Below, in pieces: positions 57,689 to 64,000 of a stretch of 64,000 nt of DNA. Every line of letters starts with the position of its first letter. The stretch's first letter is position 1. The notes beneath the pieces were generated by a model. The model was not told the origin of the DNA. It saw nothing but the letters and a program-made list of their open reading frames with translations, and searched no databases. Source of the stretch: Fasciola hepatica (Eukaryota; Platyhelminthes; Trematoda; Plagiorchiida; Fasciolidae); assembly GCA_948099385.1 (NCBI GenBank), contig CANUEZ040000207.1, forward strand, positions 310,001 to 374,000, read 5' to 3'. A program made the translations under genes and the position numbers.

Positions 57689-57689
57689 T

Positions 57690-59785
57690 GACGCAGTTTG
57701 GACATTCAAAAGACCTCCTCTTCGAGCTCTCAAAATCACGTTCCCTCCAATGCTTCTAAAACATATGTTCTCCTAATTTCTGTCAAACATCATTCCTTTT
57801 TTCTCCGACTAAGCTTTGATTCGGTTTCCCTTCATCCCTCTAACTCGATGCTTTTCCTGGGTCTTTTGACTGTCTTCTCTCTATCTCCATCTTTATACCA
57901 ATTTTAGTTTGCTTATTGTGCTGCGCGGAAGACTCAAGTTTTATTCCGCACCTCACGTATCTTCAAATCATGCCCCCTTTTACTGTACGCAAGCTCAAAT
58001 CCGTACCACACATGAATAGCGCTGTCAGGTGTGCGGTGAATCTTAGTCTTTTTCTTTATCTCTTCTCTACCTAGTGCAACGTAAAGCCATTCGCCTGGTA
58101 GATGACCCAGTTTTATCGTCTAATTTGCATTTACTTGCTCTTCGCCGGGCAGTTGCTTCGGTGTCTCTATTCTACACTATTATTTAGAGATTCGTTCCTC
58201 CGGGCTTTCTCTCGGCTGTTCCTATTCCCATTACTTTTCAACGCCAATCCCTAGCACAGGCAGCTAGTCGCTCCTATCAGCTTTCTGGAGCTAAACCACG
58301 GACCTTCACCTTCCAGTTTTCTGTTTCCCCTGGACGGTTAAGTTTTGGAACACCCTTCCCCTATCTGTCTTTTCACCAGCATAGAACCTTTTTCTTTTCA
58401 AAAGCGGGATCAACAAAATAGTTTTGACGTGAACGTTCCCCACACACTCCTTTCACAGTACATTTCCGAACTATGGGGTCTACCTCTTCTACTGTAATTA
58501 CCTTCATGTGTAATAAAAAGAAGACCTAGGAAATCGAATGAATGGGACGATTTTGTGTCCTACGATCAAAAAAATGTCTGAAATCCCTGTTCTTAGTCCT
58601 GCTCTGGAATATTCCCAAACTGTTTTATTCTCTGTTGGACATGATGTAGTGATAATTTTTAATGCGGCTTGTATCATGTGATATGAAACCTGCACTGCAA
58701 TCCTAACAAATGAAGACACGTTTTGATTTCACAGGGAGATTCACATCACGAAGCTCATCATTCCGGCGATGTGTTTGTTTATCGTATGCGTTTTTGTTAT
58801 ATGGTGAGCTGCAGAAGGCTCGGAAAAATGTCACTCGGCGTAGTAATTTCCCCAGAAAAATTATCCCGCCAAATGTTGGTATATGATACAAATTAACGTT
58901 ATTGATCTGGACTGGAATAAAACACATTTAGCTTTGCTGGTGGACTTCAGTTACAGAAGCATCGAATGTTGGGGAAATCTTCAATGCTTTGATTGAAAAA
59001 GTCCCAGAAGTCAACAAAACGAAGTTAACTGGATAGGCAATGGTTTTTCAGGGTTTTGCTTGATGCTTTGTTTCACAAGAGACCTGTGAATAAAGTCACG
59101 CTGAACGAATTTTCCGTTCATTATTAATCGTGACTATGCGCAACTTCAAGTTCCAGCTCATACAATTACCCCCTGATAGTGCTGATTTAAATTTAATAGC
59201 AAAAAATTGATCTGTTCCAAAGAGATTAGTCAATGGGGTATCTACACACTGGCCTTTGGAGTCAAAAAGTGCAATATATGATGATGCATAATATAGTTAA
59301 CTATTTTATCATCAACATGGTGGACTCTATACCGATGAGAATGCAGGAAATCCTAAGGAATTAGCTAGACCACATGTTTAATACCGTGTTTGAGCACTTT
59401 GTCCTGAATAAAATTGGGTTGATTCAAAGTAAAATATTGCTTTTCTGTTTTCCCTCGGAGGCTCGTATTCTTTCATAGTTGTGGCCAACTGGCAGTTGCA
59501 AAATACAGTTTCTCCTGATTTTGGAGCATAGCTGTTCATCGCACACAAGCAGACCGCAAATGTTGTTGTCATAAAACATCACCACTACGTGCTTGTTATA
59601 GTCAGTATAACATTATTCAGTTGTGCTTCAATGTAGTCTTGCACGAGCAGAAAATGTGTTTGTCGAAAACCCGTATGCAACGGCTCCGACAGTACCTGTA
59701 AGTTGGAATGATTTTGATCGACAGTAAGTTACAACCTTTTTACTTCTCACAATAGTTCAAGTAAACAACCTGACATTTGTACAAT
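57690..59785. other. Probable intronic or intergenic sequence (mirror of 8700-10795)
   Basis: CT-rich plus strand at 57700-58480. Minor single-base differences from the left arm occur near 57810 and 58640. Confidence 0.35.
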
Positions 59786-60034
59786 TTAAGCGTGGGATTG
59801 TAAAGAACAGAAATCAGGCGGATTCATTTCATAGAAACTGAAACGAAATTCAACCTTTCTCTCCATGCGTGAGGGGGCTATGACAAGAGTGGATGTGTTA
59901 ACCATATAGTTGTGGCTACCTATCAGTGAATAATTACGGATGGAGTAGCTATCTATTATCCATTTAGGATTGTAATACCGTAGATGATCAAAAGTGATAA
60001 CCAAAAACGTTAGGCCAGTTGTTTCACTTCTAAT
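59786..60034 (-). CDS. Candidate exon, unknown protein (right arm)
   Basis: Mirror of 8450-8698, with an identical translation. Confidence 0.35.
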   Translation of the reverse strand: MRSETTGLTFLVITFDHLRYYNPKWIIDSYSIRNYSLIGSHNYMVNTSTLVIAPSRMERKVEFRFSFYEMNPPDFCSLQSHA

Positions 60035-60118
60035 CTGCGGCCTCGCTTCTCAGTCATCTAACTTTCGAAGCAGCTCTGTTTCTGACTGATCTAGAGGTGT
60101 ATCGCTAGTAATGCTAAA

Positions 60119-61044
60119 GGTTACCACTTGGTGTTTAATTGATACCAATTTCTATGTTTGCACAATATCAACCTTGTAGAGAAGAGACCTTCACTTCCTG
60201 CAACAAACTCAGCTATTCTATTGCACCGCAATGTGATGCATGGTTTCTAGTCCTCCGAAGTTTCCGGTCAATTTTGATACAATTTTCTTCTCAAGTAGAA
60301 CCACAGAATGAAGTCTAACGAATTCAGGTCCGGAGACCCACGGGTCGTTCAACTGATCCATCTCTTCTAATCAAACGTCCCTGAAATAGGTTTCTGATTT
60401 ACTGCCGAATATATGTTGCTTTGTCAGCAGTTGATCCACCTGCATTCACAAGAGAAGCTCAAAAATGTTGAGGCATGTCCACAAAGGCGCTTACTATTGA
60501 AAATCAATGAAATGAAATCTTTTTACACCTGTGAATTTTTCATCGAAAAGTAAGGACCGATAAATGTTGTCTCCCAGGATTCCTGCCCAAACCATGAACT
60601 TGGTATTGTGCTGATATTTTTCAGCGAAAAATTGCCTGGGATTCTCTTATAATAAGTATATTTGGCTGATTTCCATTCCACGTAGCTGAAATATGGCTTC
60701 ATCGCTAAACTAGGTGCACCGTACAATGTCGCGACTGAGATACCAGGTTCAAAACTGAAGGCGACAATATGCATCTTCTAAGTGAAACCGTTGCATATGA
60801 CTCGCCTTAAATGACTTCAATTGTTCTCTTGTAGAATCCGACACCACGAACGACCACATGTGATGACACTTGCTTGCGAATGCTAGGGTGGTTTTCTGTG
60901 GGTGGTCTCGAAAGCTTTCTCTAGCTTCATGTTAGACACCTTTGCTTATGGCCGTTCTTGGTCGACTGCTATTTGCTTTGTCCTCAACCGATAGAGTTTC
61001 TTCAAATTGGCTTGCCATCCTGCGTACTGTTCATGTAGTAATCG
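60119..61044 (-). pseudogene. Mariner/Tc1-superfamily transposase remnant (right arm)
   Basis: Mirror of 7440-8365; the same stops are present. Confidence 0.85.
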
Positions 61045-61843
61045 AATTCCTCCTCGGATATCGTCGACTAAAAACTTTTCACTTTTTATCTGCACTTTGC
61101 TTATTCTCGACAAAGAGACAAACCTGATGAATACTGTTACTTTTGCTCAGCGTAAAGGCAATCGAAAATGGTTGACTTTCATTGTCACACTGACATTTTT
61201 GCAATCAGTAACTCTATCGCGATCTGTAATCAATCTCGGTGCGTTTTGTTACTCATCCTAGCTAATGCACGAGTGTGTACGCCAACACAAACACGCACTT
61301 AATCGGTTACTCAGTTTCAAACCAAGACCTGACTTGTCCGTGGCCCTATAGCTACCTGTGAACTGAACTCCAATGTCGAACGCAGTTGAGCACGGAATCC
61401 CAGGTTTGTGTCAGTAACACTCTTTACCCGACATGTTTACCGCCTAAGACCAGTGAACTTTCGAGCATCACTACTAGGACAGACTCTATATATGGAAATC
61501 CTATTCCTTGATTTGACATGTAACAATCAATTAACTCTGACCTTAGAAGGTTATGCATTGTGTGTAGTGAGCAGGTTGTTCATAGTCTAATTGGTGCCCG
61601 ATTATTGAAAGTGTGGTTCCCCGATGATACATTTACCGAGGTTTGAGTTCATTGATTTTGTTCTGTTTCTTTATTTTGGAGACCGAACACGATCAACCGT
61701 CGACGGAAAATCACTGATCCTTGCCCTACGCACACAACTCATGACTTCAAATAGGAACTTCCGGGAAACCCGGAAAGCCAATATGCAGTTAGGTGGCCTA
61801 AGATGTTGAAAAACTGAGTTGGCGCTTCACTGATGCAGCTCAA

Positions 61844-62406
61844 CAGGTAAAAACATTGAATTCATTTACAGACTCCAAACAAAACTCTGTCTCAGATTCT
61901 ATTCCTCCCTTGGAAAGGTACAAAGAACTGACCCAATTCTCGACAAACAAGATAAGCAATCCAGGCGGTCTACTTTCAATAATCCCGAAGAAGTGCACAG
62001 AATTACTGTCCCCAATAATGTCGGTATTATTCACCAGATGCTTGACTCAATAACAAATTCCTGACTGATGGAGAGTGGTTTCCTTTATTCTGAAGCTTTG
62101 AAAAGGATCATGAAAATAACGGTTCATTGCCTGTACACTAGCCACCCTCAAAGTGTTCTAAAAGCTTGTTCTGCGTACAATCTCCCCGCAGACATATGCC
62201 CTGGATCCCAGCCAGTTTGCATACCAAAACTAAACCTACACACGGAAGGTCTTAGTATGACTTACCCATTTCTTAACCACAACAGAACACAAAATTCAGG
62301 CGGTCAGAGTAAGCTTTTTGACTACAGTGATGCAAATAACTGTGTCGACAGGTCGAAAATACTCCAGGTTGTTGAGGACGGAGGAGTCCGTACATTTCAT
62401 ATATGA
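61844..62406 (+). mobile_element. CR1-like LINE, RT-domain remnant (right arm)
   Basis: Mirror of 6078-6640. LLSIIPKKCTELLSP near 61975, DPSQFAYQ near 62210 and LFDYSDANNCVDRSKILQ near 62310-62370. Confidence 0.65.
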
Positions 62407-62408
62407 CC

Positions 62409-62646
62409 GACCTGCACTGGGGGCACCAGACTCCATTTTCGCTTTTGTTAGAGCTCATCAGTGGCGCATATCCTTCGCCATGCCCAGGGATTGAACCCAA
62501 GCCCTTTCATCTCCAAGGCGTGTTTATTGCCTCGGAGCCACCCCGCTGCCGTCCGGGCTGATCCGAAACACCAAGTTGAGCTTGTTCAGAAATGCCCGAC
62601 AGTTTCAAATGGAGAAACAGTACCTAACCAGTTAACTCCAAGCGAA
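62409..62646 (-). mobile_element. tRNA-derived SINE, family 1 (right arm, copy A)
   Basis: Mirror of 5838-6075. Confidence 0.7.
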
Positions 62647-62699
62647 TACCTCCCACTAAATTAGGTTTTTTTTCACAGGATGGGGCCAACATACCCACA

Positions 62700-63880
62700 T
62701 TTTTGAACATGCTTCGCTGAAAATGGGCTTTCCATGGATCATAGGTCCATAAAACACATCTCTAGATTTAGTGCATATGTATGGCTATAATTGTTAACAG
62801 CATCATGAATAAATACTATTGTGCTTGTGATAGTTTTATTTCCAAAATTATCTCTGAATTTCATCATCTCGTGAAAAGTGAACTTGCAAAGGCTAAATCT
62901 ACATCCTCCACACACTCAAAGTTTCAACTGTTGTTTACACACACCTCTAATTGTCGCAATTCCGTTTTGCCATACCTCGCTCGTCTACCCCTCAAGCAGG
63001 CCCCTCAGAAATACAAAACAATTTGGCTATCGACCTTTAACCCGTTCTGATTATCTTTTTCCTCTGTTGAAATAGTGCACGAAAAGCTTTTTCCATCTGT
63101 AGAAGTGATGTAAAAATCTGAAAATCCACCAATCAATTACTGAATTCAATTGACTTGATTTGAAAGCAGTAAAAACCGGGCGATAAAAAGGCTGTCTCAG
63201 ATTGAGCACCTTGTTGTAAAACATGATATTGAACCATCAGTTCAAAACGACAAGAAGCACGCAATTTAGAAACGGCTTTCATGTCATGTCACCTCCTGGA
63301 TGGCCGTTGGCAGTTTATTTCTTGCCACTATCCGCCGGTAGGTAGTTGGTTTGAAAAAAACTATATCACAACTTATTTTCAACCCAACCTTTGTCCTCTT
63401 CGGAGGCGGATTATGGCGGACAAAGAACACAAAACTGACTGCCCCGATTGGCTTGTGGGGTTCACTTAGAAAGTTTGACACTTGAATGGAATCAAAATGA
63501 CAATATGATATATTGTGAATTTCATAGGAAATGTGAAAGATGTTTTAACACCAGACAATGTTTCGCCGGCAGATCGGAAGTGTGAGTGTGGGGTAAATAA
63601 AATCCACTGTGGCACGATGTTATATCACGGAACAAACAGATATCGACATAATTATAGTTCTTCGAGTATCATGAATCTTGTTCGGAGCTCGGTATATTTG
63701 CGATCATGATGATTCTGTGCACGGAACAAAGAAAATATCCTGTGATCCAGGGGTGGGAGTGTGCAATTTTCAGTTGAGACGTCTTGATTATCTAAGCCCA
63801 AAACTCAAATCACAATGGTTCGTACAAAGCGCAGTCCAGTTGAACGGGTGTTTAGGAACCTCCAAATCACATTGATATTA
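62700..63880. other. No recognised gene (mirror of about 4600-5780)
   Basis: Several short frames on both strands with no domain. One (63515-63709, plus) has CECGVNKIHCG, but no splice context was established. Confidence 0.3.
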
Positions 63881-63884
63881 CGGA

Positions 63885-63885
<1 letters not shown>

Positions 63886-63948
<63 letters not shown>
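63886..63948. repeat. (TA)n microsatellite, expanded copy
   Basis: About 63 bp of alternating TA, against 17 bp at the left-arm site 4582-4598. Confidence 0.95.
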
Positions 63949-63951
<3 letters not shown>

Positions 63952-64000
63952 TGATGCATACATTTAGAAAATATTCATTCTACCTAATTCTTTATTCCGA

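Larger units (their letters stand above)
38814..64000 (-). repeat. Right arm of the giant inverted repeat
   Basis: Reverse complement of 4530-29675 with the same content in mirror order. At the window edge the last base (64000) pairs with 4530 and symmetry has not ended, so the arm is longer than 25.2 kb. Differences from the left arm: TA repeats at 44724-44758 and 63886-63948, a poly-A/T indel near 55680, scattered single-base changes, and the cluster in 55938-56056. Confidence 0.98.

Noticed and set aside
1..64000. CRISPR arrays, operons, ribosome binding sites or other prokaryotic features
   Set aside because: No spaced direct repeats, no long contiguous ORFs, and clear spliced genes and eukaryotic retroelements instead.

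Overview
This is eukaryotic, AT-rich DNA with spliced genes and old transposon remnants, not a bacterial window. The best clue to the organism is a five-exon secreted CAP/SCP-TAPS (venom allergen-like, VAL) gene of the kind expanded in parasitic flatworms. Degenerate CR1-like and RTE-like LINEs, a Ty3/gypsy remnant, two Tc1/mariner transposases and two tRNA-related SINE families fit the same picture. A platyhelminth, probably a trematode, is my inference; the species cannot be fixed from the sequence.

The dominant structure is a giant inverted repeat. The left arm (4530-29675) is the near-perfect reverse complement of the right arm (38814-64000), and the match still continues at the right edge of the window. 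The arms surround a single-copy spacer of 9138 bp (29676-38813). They differ only by scattered single-base changes, microsatellite length differences, one small poly-T indel, and one striking cluster of eight changes inside a single predicted exon. The spacer-proximal boundary lies inside an RTE-like LINE: the right side keeps the natural continuation of that element and the left side breaks off.

Layout. Positions 1-4529 are a left flank whose partner, if any, is outside the window. It holds a degenerate VAL first exon on the minus strand (1-150) and a cysteine-rich coding-like block near 3 kb. The left arm carries, in order: a SINE, a CR1-like reverse transcriptase remnant, a mariner-type transposase remnant, a Tc1 transposase remnant, exons of an unidentified membrane-protein gene, signal-peptide-bearing ORFs on the minus strand, the VAL gene (21481-24872, plus), SINE clusters, and an RTE fragment next to the spacer. 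The spacer holds a CR1-like fragment, a small secreted-type ORF and a gypsy gag/protease/RT remnant. The right arm repeats everything in mirror order.

The VAL gene is complete in its coding parts (220 residues, signal peptide, CAP domain, Thr-rich tail). In both arms, however, the donor of intron 1 reads TTAAGT where GTAAGT is expected, so both copies may be non-functional or mis-spliced. The other coding calls come from open frames flanked by plausible splice sites. They are reported with modest confidence and without names where no family is recognised. A foldback or haplotype misassembly must be excluded before the palindrome is interpreted biologically.
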